Shown here one piece after another: positions 1 through 7,190 of a stretch of 14,978 nt of DNA. Location: positions 1 through 14,978 of the forward strand of contig CATILC010000094.1 in assembly GCA_949516455.1 (NCBI GenBank), read 5' to 3'. The notes under the pieces are model-generated. The model saw only the letters and a list, made by a program, of their open reading frames with translations, searched no databases and was not told the DNA's origin. The DNA comes from Flavobacteriia bacterium (GTDB taxonomy: Bacteria > Bacteroidota > Bacteroidia > Flavobacteriales > Schleiferiaceae). Position 1 is the stretch's first letter. Every line of letters starts with the position of its first letter. The translations under genes and the position numbers were made by a program.

Positions 1-19
1 CGCAAGAAATTAGAAGGAA

Positions 20-184
20 ATGAATGAATTCTTGACTGCCTTGGGCGACTTTTTTGAATGGACCTTCACCATCCTGCCTGTTTTGAACAACGGCCCCAAT
101 GTGTTTTTCATTCTTGTCATCACGGGGTATTTCTTCTATTGGATGGGGCAGATGCGCAAGCACCAGCGCGCCGGCGAAAAATAA
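20..184 (+). CDS. Small single-pass membrane protein (54 aa), DUF6341-like
   Basis: The frame from ATG 20 to TAA 182-184 encodes 54 residues; the ATG at 24 stops after three codons. An amphipathic N-terminal stretch rich in Phe and Trp is followed by one hydrophobic segment at about residues 27-43 and a basic tail (RKHQR, 46-50). This suggests one membrane helix with a cytoplasmic C-terminus. The tail pattern YWMGQM resembles the short DUF6341 family of Flavobacteriia, which I recall lying beside purD; this is from memory and not searched. Function is unknown. It converges on purD with a 6-base gap. The AAGGA at 14-18 sits too close to the ATG to be a normal ribosome site. Bases 1-19 are probably the tail of an upstream gene: all three frames stop by base 27, and one stop (21-23) would give an ATGA overlap. 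Confidence 0.6.
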   Translation: MNEFLTALGDFFEWTFTILPVLNNGPNVFFILVITGYFFYWMGQMRKHQRAGEK

Positions 185-190
185 ACGTCC

Positions 191-1459
191 TCAGAGCCCA
201 GAGCCGATATCTCGTCGGTACTGCATGCCGTCGAATTCAATTTCTCCGATGGCGGCATAGATATTTTCCAGGCAGTCGCTCAGACGGCCTCCCAAGGCGT
301 TGACCGCCAGCACCCTTCCTCCACTTGTCACGAGCTTGCCCGATTCGTCATGGGCGGTTCCTGCATGGACCACACGCACATTGGGCCCGAGACCACTCAG
401 TGAGATCGCCTTTCCTTTTTTGTACGAACCAGGATAGCCTTTGGAAGCCACGATCACAGAGGCAGAATGCGCTTCCTTCTGGCCAAGAGCGGCAGGCGCA
501 TTTCCATTTGCAAGATCCCACATGGCGGCCAGAACATCCCCTTCGGTCCTCGGCAGGATGGACTGGGTTTCGGGGTCGCCCAACCGCACATTGTATTCAA
601 TGACAAAGGGCTCGCCTTCCACTTCGATCAAGCCGAAGAAGAGAAAGCCCAGAAAGGGCAAATTTTCTTTTTTCAACCCATTCAGCGTGCGTTGAACAAT
701 GCGTTCCTCCACTTTGGCCCGAAGCGTTTCATCGAGGAAGGGAACAGGTGAAATGCTTCCCATCCCGCCGGTGTTCGGCCCTACATCCCCTTCGCCAATG
801 CGTTTGTAGTCTTTTGCAGAAGGCAGCCACACGGCGTCTTCGCCATTGGTCATCACAAATACACTGAACTCTCTTCCTTTTAAAAAGGCTTCGATCACGA
901 CGGTTTTTCCCGCCGCTCCGAACGCTCCGCCCATGAGTTCATCCAAAGCCTGTTCGGCCTCGTCAATGGTCTCGGTGATGATCACTCCTTTGCCAGCGGC
1001 CAGCCCGTCGGCTTTCAATACAAAGGGGGGATTTACCTCTCGGAGGTATTCTTTGGCCAGCTGTTTCTGAGGGGCACGGAAACTTCTGTATGCAGCGGTG
1101 GGGATCTGGTTCCTGTACATGAACTCTTTTGCGAAATCCTTGCTCCCTTCCAGCTGAGCCCCGGCTTGTTTGGGCCCGAAGAAACAGCGCCCACTCAGTG
1201 CCCCTGATTCCAGCAGACGGTCGTGCAATCCATCGACCAGGGGCCGCTCCGGACCGGACACGATCAGGTCGATCGCATTTTCTTCCAGGAATCGCCCAAG
1301 AGCTTCCACATCTCCCAGATCGAGGGGTACATTCTCCGCACATTCTCCGGTCCCCGGGTTTCCAGGACTGCAATACAGCCGGTCGCAAAGCGGGCTCTCG
1401 GCGATTTTCATGGCCATGGCATGTTCCCTTCCGCCGCTGCCGATCAATAGAATGTTCAT
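191..1459 (-). CDS. purD: Phosphoribosylamine--glycine ligase (GAR synthetase)
   Basis: Cytosolic ATP-grasp enzyme of de novo purine synthesis. It joins glycine to 5-phosphoribosylamine with ATP to give GAR. The 422-residue product has the usual monofunctional length. Visible motifs are the N-terminal loop GSGGREHA (7-14), GPE (69-71), the ATP-grasp loop KADGLAAGKGV (149-159), DVGPNTGGMG (225-234), the metal and phosphate site EYNVRLGDPETQ (288-299) and the C-terminal SGGRVL (379-384). An in-frame extension to base 1552 exists. ATG 1459 is chosen because the family starts directly with this Rossmann strand, and the extension would run through the divergent uvrC promoter. No purine riboswitch-like structure is visible upstream. 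It diverges from uvrC, and its stop lies 6 bases from the convergent small membrane gene. Confidence 0.97.
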   Translation of the reverse strand: MNILLIGSGGREHAMAMKIAESPLCDRLYCSPGNPGTGECAENVPLDLGDVEALGRFLEENAIDLIVSGPERPLVDGLHDRLLESGALSGRCFFGPKQAGAQLEGSKDFAKEFMYRNQIPTAAYRSFRAPQKQLAKEYLREVNPPFVLKADGLAAGKGVIITETIDEAEQALDELMGGAFGAAGKTVVIEAFLKGREFSVFVMTNGEDAVWLPSAKDYKRIGEGDVGPNTGGMGSISPVPFLDETLRAKVEERIVQRTLNGLKKENLPFLGFLFFGLIEVEGEPFVIEYNVRLGDPETQSILPRTEGDVLAAMWDLANGNAPAALGQKEAHSASVIVASKGYPGSYKKGKAISLSGLGPNVRVVHAGTAHDESGKLVTSGGRVLAVNALGGRLSDCLENIYAAIGEIEFDGMQYRRDIGSGL

Positions 1460-1475
1460 TGCCCAGAATTTTACG

Positions 1476-1483
1476 CAAAGGAA
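1476..1483 (-). promoter_or_regulatory. Weak candidate -7 box for purD (TTCCTTTG)
   Basis: On the minus strand TTCCTTTG lies 16 bases before the purD ATG. It matches the Bacteroidota -7 consensus TAnnTTTG except for T in place of A at position 2. The nearest TTG upstream is 14 bases away, shorter than the usual -33 spacing, so support is weak. It is the best match in the 78-base purD-uvrC gap on this strand. Confidence 0.3.
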
Positions 1484-1508
1484 CACACGGCGACCGACAA
1501 GATGAAGG

Positions 1509-1525
1509 CCTTGTTTTGCACAAGG
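1509..1525. promoter_or_regulatory. Inverted repeat abutting the uvrC -7 box (possible operator)
   Basis: CCTTGT (1509-1514), loop TTTGC, ACAAGG (1520-1525) form a perfect 6-bp inverted repeat. It ends on the base just before the uvrC -7 box, in the spacer where a bound protein would block RNA polymerase. Since the promoter appears leaderless, the dyad would not be transcribed into uvrC mRNA, so a DNA operator fits better than an RNA hairpin. It also lies upstream of divergent purD. No regulator is identified, and a 6-bp dyad can arise by chance. Confidence 0.3.
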
Positions 1526-1533
1526 TATCTTTG
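1526..1533 (+). promoter_or_regulatory. uvrC promoter -7 box (TATCTTTG), probably leaderless
   Basis: TATCTTTG is an exact match to the Bacteroidota sigma-ABfr -7 consensus TAnnTTTG, in the correct orientation in the short gap before uvrC. Only four bases (ATTC) separate it from the ATG. Transcription should therefore start at or within a base or two of the start codon, giving a leaderless mRNA. No TTG is seen at the usual -33 spacing. Confidence 0.7.
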
Positions 1534-1537
1534 ATTC

Positions 1538-3343
1538 ATGGCTTCGGAGCATGTACAGAGCATCCTTAAGGTCCTACCCGACAAGCCCGGGATCTATCAG
1601 CATTTGGATAAGGACGGACGCATCCTCTACATCGGAAAGGCCAAGAGCCTCAAAAAGAGGGTTTCCTCTTATTTCAACAAGAACCTGAGCAGCGGTCGGA
1701 CACGGGTCATGGTTCAAAAGATCGCGGATATCCGGACAGTGGTCACCCAGAATGAACTCGAGGCGCTGCTGCTGGAGAACAGCCTGATCAAAGAACATCA
1801 GCCACGATACAATGTCAACCTGAAGGACGACAAAACCTATCCCTGGATCGTCATCAAAAAAGAGCGCTTCCCCCGAATTTTTTATACGCGAAAGAAGATC
1901 GAGGACGGCTCGGAATACTTCGGACCATATCCTTCGGTCAAAGTCATGAAGGCGGTTCTCGAACTCGTTCGGCAGATCCACCCTATAAGGAACTGCAAAT
2001 TGAACCTGAGTGCATCGGCCATAGAAGAAGGAAAGTTTCAGAAATGCCTGGAATACCATATTGGCAATTGCCTTGCCCCCTGCGAAGCTTTACAAAGCGA
2101 ATCGGCCTATATGCACGAGATCGATCAGGCGCGCAAGATCATCAATGGCAAGCTGGGGGAAGTAAAGCGCATGTTGGGGGAACGAATGAAGGAGGAAGCC
2201 GCTGCCATGCGCTTCGAACAAGCGCAGAAGATCAAAGAAAAGGTGGAACTCCTTGAGCAGTATCAGGCCCGCAGCACAGTGGTCAATTCTTCGATCAGCG
2301 ATGTCGATGTGTTCTCCGCCGTGGTGGACGCTCAGTTTGGGTATGTCAATTACCTCAAGGTAGTGGACGGAGCGATTTTGCACACACACACGCTTGAATT
2401 CCGGAGGAAACTGGAGGAGACCGAGTCTGAATTATTGGCTTTGGCCATCCCCGAATTGCGCAGGCGATTTGGTTCTGGTTCCAAAGAGATATTGATAAGT
2501 CATGAAGTGGGGATCGAATTGGACGGGGTGAACATCCATCGGCCTCAGCGGGGAGACAAGAAAAGACTGGTGGACCTCAGCATCAAGAATGTGCGGTATT
2601 TCCGTTTGGAAAAACTCAAAAGCATACAGATCACCGATCCGGAAAGACATGTGGAGCGTGTGATGGAACAGATGCGAACCGATCTCAGGCTGGATGTCCA
2701 GCCCAGACACATCGAGTGTTTTGACAATTCCAACTTCCAAGGAAGTGAGGCCGTTTCTGCTTGTGTGGTCTTCAAGAATGGAAAGCCGGCCAAGTCGGAA
2801 TACCGGCACTTCAATGTGCGCACCGTTGATGGACCCGATGATTTTGCCACCATGAAGGAGGTCGTTCTCAGGCGCTACAAAAGACTGGAGCAAGAGGGTT
2901 TGGACCTGCCACAGCTCGTCCTGATCGACGGAGGAAAGGGACAGCTTTCCGCTTCTTTGGCGGCCCTGCAGGAATTGGGCCTGTCAAAGACCATTCAAGT
3001 GATCGGCATCGCAAAGCGGCTGGAGGAACTCTTCTTTCCTGGAGATCCCATACCGCTCTATTTGGACAAGCGTTCCGAGACCCTGCGCATCCTGCAGCAA
3101 CTCCGAAATGAGGCGCATCGCTTTGGCATCACCCACCATCGGAACCGACGCAGCCGCAGCATGCTGTCCAACAGTTTGGAGCGAATTGACGGAGTAGGAC
3201 CGAAAACCGCTGAGCGCTTACTGCGTACCTTCAAGAGTATCGACCGGCTCAAGCAGGCCGAAAGGCAGGAAGTGGAAGAGTTGGTCGGAAAGGCACAGGC
3301 AAAAAAGATCATGGACCATCTACTGAGCAATGAAGAAAGCTGA
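1538..3343 (+). CDS. uvrC: Excinuclease ABC subunit C (UvrC)
   Basis: Dual-incision nuclease of nucleotide excision repair, recruited by UvrB at damaged DNA. The 601 residues hold, in order: a GIY-YIG nuclease (PGIY at 17-20, YIG at 31-33, R41, E80) for the 3' incision; a cysteine cluster C153, C170, C178, C182 with the C-X7-C-X3-C pattern reported to bind a 4Fe-4S cluster in E. coli UvrC; a UVR helix pair (about 207-242) for UvrB contact; an RNase H-like nuclease with D396, D464 and H527 (the DDH triad, 5' incision); and tandem helix-hairpin-helix motifs (about 548-595). All catalytic residues appear intact. The ATG at 1538 is the only start consistent with the upstream -7 box and family N-termini. 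The 3' end overlaps the patatin gene by 14 bases, so the two are likely co-transcribed. Confidence 0.97.
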   Translation: MASEHVQSILKVLPDKPGIYQHLDKDGRILYIGKAKSLKKRVSSYFNKNLSSGRTRVMVQKIADIRTVVTQNELEALLLENSLIKEHQPRYNVNLKDDKTYPWIVIKKERFPRIFYTRKKIEDGSEYFGPYPSVKVMKAVLELVRQIHPIRNCKLNLSASAIEEGKFQKCLEYHIGNCLAPCEALQSESAYMHEIDQARKIINGKLGEVKRMLGERMKEEAAAMRFEQAQKIKEKVELLEQYQARSTVVNSSISDVDVFSAVVDAQFGYVNYLKVVDGAILHTHTLEFRRKLEETESELLALAIPELRRRFGSGSKEILISHEVGIELDGVNIHRPQRGDKKRLVDLSIKNVRYFRLEKLKSIQITDPERHVERVMEQMRTDLRLDVQPRHIECFDNSNFQGSEAVSACVVFKNGKPAKSEYRHFNVRTVDGPDDFATMKEVVLRRYKRLEQEGLDLPQLVLIDGGKGQLSASLAALQELGLSKTIQVIGIAKRLEELFFPGDPIPLYLDKRSETLRILQQLRNEAHRFGITHHRNRRSRSMLSNSLERIDGVGPKTAERLLRTFKSIDRLKQAERQEVEELVGKAQAKKIMDHLLSNEES

Positions 3344-5510
3344 TCGCATTTGGACACTTCTGCTGTTGCTGCAGACGATGGTATATGCGCAGCCTCAGGA
3401 ACCCCGAGTGGGCCTTGTTCTCAGCGGAGGCGGGGCAAAAGCCCTCGCCCATGTGGGCCTTCTTCGGGTATTGGAAGAAGAAGGCGTACGACCAGATTTC
3501 GTGGCAGGTACTTCAATGGGGGCGGTCATTGGCGCGTTGTACGCCATTGGTTACACCCCGGATCAGATCGAAAGAGAAATGTACCGCGTGGATTGGGAGG
3601 CCATTGTATTGAACGACCGCCCGAGAAGCAGCCTTTCTTTTCTTGACAAAGGGTCCGAGGAGCGGTATCTGCTCAGTTTTCCCATGAGGGGATGGACGCC
3701 GACCTTGCCCGACGGCATCAACTACGGGCAGCGGATCATCAACGAATTGGACCGGCTCACCATCGGCACCCATGATATCCGGGATTTTAGTGAATTCCCT
3801 ATTCCTTTTGCTTGTCTGGCTACCGACCTGGAAACAGGAGAAGCCGTGGTCCTCGATACCGGATATCTGCCCGATGCCCTAAGGGCTACGAGCTCTTTTC
3901 CGAGTTTGTACAGCCCTTATGAAATCAATGGCCGCCTTCTTGTGGACGGGGGTTTGATCGAAAACCTACCGATCCAATTGCTCAAGACCAAAGACGTCGA
4001 CCACATCATCGGTAGCGATGTACAGAGCATTTCGCACAGCAGAGAGGAGTTGAACAGCGTATTCAATGTACTCGATCAGATCAGTGGTTTTGTCAATGCC
4101 AGAAACCACCGCAGGGATTCTGCAGAGGCCCTCTTCATTGTTCGGCCTGACATCCCCGGAGCAGGGGTGACCACTTTCGAAATGATGGACTCCATTTTTA
4201 GCGCGGGCTATCGGGAAGCTTCGCGTTACCGCGCACAGATTAGAGCGATCGGAAAACCACGAACAGAAATTCCGCTGAAACCCATGCATCAGCGTGCGAG
4301 GCGGGACAGTCTCTTTTTGAATCAGGTACACATTCCGCCTTCCGAATTGGCTTCGTTCGGGTTGATCAAAAGAAAACTGGGACTCCGGACGGGTCGGGAG
4401 AGCAGTGATCAGGACTTGGTCAATGGAATGAACAGGCTGTGGGGCACACAGCTCTATGCCACCGCTGACTTCAAACTTTTGCCTTCCCCAGGCAAGGAGG
4501 ATGCATTCGATCTGCATTTGCGCCTTAAGGAACGCAGGTATCTACAACAGATTCGTCTGGGGCTTCATTACGACGACGACTTTCAGACAGCCGTACTCTT
4601 GAATTATACGCGCAGAAATCTTCTTTTCACCAACTCGAAACTATCGTTGGATGCAGCTGTGGGTGTCAATCCACGATTGTGGCTGGAGTATACCGTGGAC
4701 CGGGAATTCATTCCGACCGTACGCCTTTCATTTCGTTCCCATCGATTCAAGATGCCCCTGTACATCAACCGGAAGCTCGAATCGGAAAAAGTGTATCTGG
4801 ATTACTCCTTGTCAGCGATGCTCCAAAGTGTGGCAGCTGACCGACTTCTTGTGGCAGGTGGGATACAGATCGAGGGGGTCGATCTGGGAACGACCATCAG
4901 CGAAGTATTTCCAGAGGCCGTTTACCAGAATTATGTGAATTATTTCGCTCTGCTCGAACTGGATCTATTGGATAAAGGAAGTTTTCCGAGTAAGGGATCT
5001 TCATTCAAAGGAAACTACCGCGTGATCACGACCACAGAGGAATACCGTTCTGGGCTTGAGCCGACTTCTGTGCTGGGCGCGGAATTGCTGCAGGTTGTTC
5101 CGCTCTGGGAAGGCAGCAGTATTTATCTGAAGGGCAACCTCATTACCACGATCGGCCCTGATCCCGATTATCAATATGCGGTCTTCCTCGGTGGGCTTGG
5201 GCAGAACTACATCAATCAGACGCTGCCCTTCCTGGGCTATCGGTTCATGGAACTGGTCGGACGGAGCGCTGTCGCTTTTGGCGCAGACATCAATTACCAA
5301 TTCATCCCGAAACACTATCTCGTGGCCCGGGCCAATTTTGGTGCTCTGGAAACTTCATTTAAGGAGCTTTGGAATTCCCAAACCCTGCTCGACGGCTATG
5401 GTTTGTCCTATGCCTACGAAAGTGCACTTGGGCCCTTACAACTCACCGTGATGGGATCGACCAATCACGCGGAAATTTATACCTACGTCAGTCTGGGTCA
5501 TTGGTTCTAA
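3330..5510 (+). CDS. Patatin-like phospholipase with POTRA-like region and outer-membrane beta-barrel
   Basis: Exported protein of 726 residues. A signal peptide (KK, then a Leu-rich core, cleavage likely after VYA at 20) leads to a patatin domain (about 26-215). This has the oxyanion loop SGGGAKA (32-38), nucleophile elbow GTSMG with S62, and catalytic DGG with D206, so the Ser-Asp dyad of acyl hydrolases is intact. A POTRA-like segment (about 328-402) and a region of alternating beta strands (about 403-726) ending in Phe follow, typical of a BamA/TamA-type barrel with a C-terminal beta-signal. The order matches type Vd (PlpD-like) proteins. The likely role is lipid hydrolysis at the outer membrane, with the side and substrate unknown. 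The gene overlaps uvrC by 14 bases. It converges on the nitroreductase gene, leaving 17 bases with no clear terminator. Confidence 0.88.
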   Translation: MKKADRIWTLLLLLQTMVYAQPQEPRVGLVLSGGGAKALAHVGLLRVLEEEGVRPDFVAGTSMGAVIGALYAIGYTPDQIEREMYRVDWEAIVLNDRPRSSLSFLDKGSEERYLLSFPMRGWTPTLPDGINYGQRIINELDRLTIGTHDIRDFSEFPIPFACLATDLETGEAVVLDTGYLPDALRATSSFPSLYSPYEINGRLLVDGGLIENLPIQLLKTKDVDHIIGSDVQSISHSREELNSVFNVLDQISGFVNARNHRRDSAEALFIVRPDIPGAGVTTFEMMDSIFSAGYREASRYRAQIRAIGKPRTEIPLKPMHQRARRDSLFLNQVHIPPSELASFGLIKRKLGLRTGRESSDQDLVNGMNRLWGTQLYATADFKLLPSPGKEDAFDLHLRLKERRYLQQIRLGLHYDDDFQTAVLLNYTRRNLLFTNSKLSLDAAVGVNPRLWLEYTVDREFIPTVRLSFRSHRFKMPLYINRKLESEKVYLDYSLSAMLQSVAADRLLVAGGIQIEGVDLGTTISEVFPEAVYQNYVNYFALLELDLLDKGSFPSKGSSFKGNYRVITTTEEYRSGLEPTSVLGAELLQVVPLWEGSSIYLKGNLITTIGPDPDYQYAVFLGGLGQNYINQTLPFLGYRFMELVGRSAVAFGADINYQFIPKHYLVARANFGALETSFKELWNSQTLLDGYGLSYAYESALGPLQLTVMGSTNHAEIYTYVSLGHWF

Positions 5511-5527
5511 CAGCCACAGTTCTGGGT

Positions 5528-6190
5528 TCAGCGGTAAAACTGCGCAACTTCTTCCAGCGATTTTTTTTCGATGACGGGCACCGTCGCATCCTCTGCCGGA
5601 TAGCCAAGGGGCAGGAGTAAATACGGCTTTTCATTGGCCGGGCGGTCGAGAAGTGAACTCAAAAAATTCATCGGGCTGGGTGTGTGGGTCAGGGTGACCA
5701 GTCCGATCTGGTGGATGGCTGCGATGAGGAATCCGCAGGCGATGCCGACAGACTCCTGTACATAATAGTTCTTCCCCCCCATGGGGTCGACATTCTCCCT
5801 GAAGACCACGATCAACCAGGGGGCTGTTTCCAAAAAGGGTTTGTTGGCATCTGTGCCGAAGGGTTCGAGGTCTTTGAGCCAGGAATCAGGTGCCCTGTGC
5901 TCATAGAATTCACGTTCTTCTTTTTCTGCTGCCTTCCGGATCTTTTTTTTGAGATCTGTTCCTGAGATGGCCACAAAGGACCAGGGTTGTTTGTTGGCCC
6001 CGGAAGGAGCTGAGCTGGCAGTCATGATCAGGTCTTGGATCACCCGCTCCGGAACCTCACGACTGCTGAAAAAACGCAAGCTGCGCCGTTGTTCCATCTG
6101 TTCCCGCAATGCCGCACTCTTTGCGAGAAGTTCTGACTCGCTGGGAAGACTCGGTTGGTATGCCTTGTGGCTTTTGTCCTGCGCCTTCAT
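5528..6190 (-). CDS. Nitroreductase-family flavoprotein, iodotyrosine deiodinase-like
   Basis: Predicted cytosolic FMN enzyme of 220 residues. RRSLR (35-39) is the FMN phosphate-binding motif; APSGANKQPW (61-70) and THTPSP (168-173) also match the fold. The feature that separates iodotyrosine deiodinases (IYD) from other nitroreductases is the lid triad Glu, Tyr (four residues on) and Lys, which grips the zwitterion of a halotyrosine. E92, Y96 and K117 fit it, with the expected W and DL spacing between and FLETAP after. Inference: reductive dehalogenation of halotyrosines or a related flavin reduction; the native substrate in bacteria is uncertain. ATG 6190 is chosen over an upstream ATG (6247) because it lies one base after the gpsA stop and fits family length. 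It is the last gene of the M28-gpsA operon. Two runs of eight A lie in the gene. Confidence 0.85.
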   Translation of the reverse strand: MKAQDKSHKAYQPSLPSESELLAKSAALREQMEQRRSLRFFSSREVPERVIQDLIMTASSAPSGANKQPWSFVAISGTDLKKKIRKAAEKEEREFYEHRAPDSWLKDLEPFGTDANKPFLETAPWLIVVFRENVDPMGGKNYYVQESVGIACGFLIAAIHQIGLVTLTHTPSPMNFLSSLLDRPANEKPYLLLPLGYPAEDATVPVIEKKSLEEVAQFYR

Positions 6191-6191
6191 T

Positions 6192-7190
6192 TCAATGGAT
6201 CTTCTGAGCGAGCGCTGCGATGGTCTTGCGCGCTCCTTTTCCCTCATAAAGGATTTTGTGTACCGCGCGGGCCACAGGCATTTTCAAGTCCTTATCGGCG
6301 CGGATCATCTCGACCAAACGGCTCGCGTAGTAGCCTTCGGCGACCATGTTCATTTCGAGCTGTGCCGACCGTATGGAATAGCCTTTTCCGATCATGGCAC
6401 CGAACATTCGGTTTCTGCTGAACTGAGAGTAGGTGGTCACCAGAAGATCGCCCAGATACGCCGAATCTGTGATGTCTCGCTTGATGGGATGCACATTTTT
6501 AATGAAGCGCTTCAGTTCGCGAACGGCATTGCTCACCAGCACCGCCTGAAAGTTGTCTCCATATCCAAGCCCGTGGCAGATGCCTGCGGCCACTGCGTAT
6601 ACATTTTTCAAAACGGCCGCGTACTCGGTTCCGTAGATGTCATCGGACTGCTCCATCCGGATGTAGTCGCATTCCATGGACCTGCTGATCAATTCGCAGA
6701 GCGATTCATTCTCAGAAGCTATCGTTAGATAAGAGAGCCGTTCAAGAGCCACTTCCTCTGCGTGACAGGGCCCGGTCACCACTCCGATCCGGTCCATGGG
6801 CACAGAATAGTGGAGATGAAAATATTCCCCGACGATCAGACGCTCATCGGGAACAATGCCCTTGATGGCCGAGACCACTGTTTTTTGGCTAAGATCAAGA
6901 TCTGGATACTCAGAAAGGCTGCTCTTGAGGAAGGCTGACGGAATAGCGAAGATCAGCAATTCGGCCTCGGAGACTATGTGCTCGAGGTCGTCGTGTACGT
7001 CGATCAGTTCAGTCGGTAGCTCTACGCTGCTCAAATAGCGTGGGTTGTGGTGGTACATGCGGATATGGTCCACCTGTTCTTTCGAACGCATCCACCAGCC
7101 GACATAATCCAACTGTTCACATAGGATCTTGACGAGCGCAGTGGCCCAACTGCCCCCACCGATAACAGCGATCTTGGGTGCCGTATTCAA
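6192..7190 (-). CDS. gpsA: Glycerol-3-phosphate dehydrogenase [NAD(P)+]
   Basis: Cytosolic enzyme reducing dihydroxyacetone phosphate to sn-glycerol-3-phosphate, the backbone of phospholipids. The 332 residues include the Rossmann loop GGGSWA (11-16), AIKG with K110, GPCHAEE (140-146), catalytic K195 in LKN, GDLLVT (247-252) and SRNRMFG with R259-N260. The third turn residue of the nucleotide loop is Ala where E. coli has Gly, and GPC replaces GPS; I recall both as common in Bacteroidota. The start is TTG at 7190: no ATG precedes the Rossmann strand, and the resulting N-terminus matches the family. The TTG shares bases with the stop of the M28 gene (TTGA), which points to translational coupling. 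The stop is one base before the nitroreductase ATG. Confidence 0.95.
   Translation of the reverse strand: MNTAPKIAVIGGGSWATALVKILCEQLDYVGWWMRSKEQVDHIRMYHHNPRYLSSVELPTELIDVHDDLEHIVSEAELLIFAIPSAFLKSSLSEYPDLDLSQKTVVSAIKGIVPDERLIVGEYFHLHYSVPMDRIGVVTGPCHAEEVALERLSYLTIASENESLCELISRSMECDYIRMEQSDDIYGTEYAAVLKNVYAVAAGICHGLGYGDNFQAVLVSNAVRELKRFIKNVHPIKRDITDSAYLGDLLVTTYSQFSRNRMFGAMIGKGYSIRSAQLEMNMVAEGYYASRLVEMIRADKDLKMPVARAVHKILYEGKGARKTIAALAQKIH

Noticed and set aside
185..190. Terminator at the convergent end of the small gene and purD
   Set aside because: A GCCGGC palindrome followed by A/T bases lies just inside the small gene, but it is too short to form a convincing hairpin.
1460..1552. 31-codon N-terminal extension of purD
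   Set aside because: It would run through the uvrC promoter and start, and the family begins directly at MNILLIGSGG.
5511..5527. Bidirectional terminator between the patatin and nitroreductase genes
   Set aside because: The gap is only 17 bases and I find no GC-rich stem with a T run. CAGTT and AACTG repeats nearby are too short and far apart.
5561..5568. Second run of eight A (minus strand) near the nitroreductase 3' end as a phase-variation tract
   Set aside because: The run is short and very close to the stop, so slippage would change only the last few residues. No evidence of switching.
5943..5950. Run of eight A on the minus strand (A AAA AAG in frame) in the nitroreductase gene as a -1 frameshift site
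   Set aside because: The -1 frame ends after about ten codons and would give a truncated product lacking the active-site lid. It encodes ordinary Lys codons and no downstream structure is evident.
5949..6728. Plus-strand open frame (259 codons) opposite gpsA and the nitroreductase gene
   Set aside because: It spans the junction of two well-supported minus-strand genes and shows no recognisable domain.
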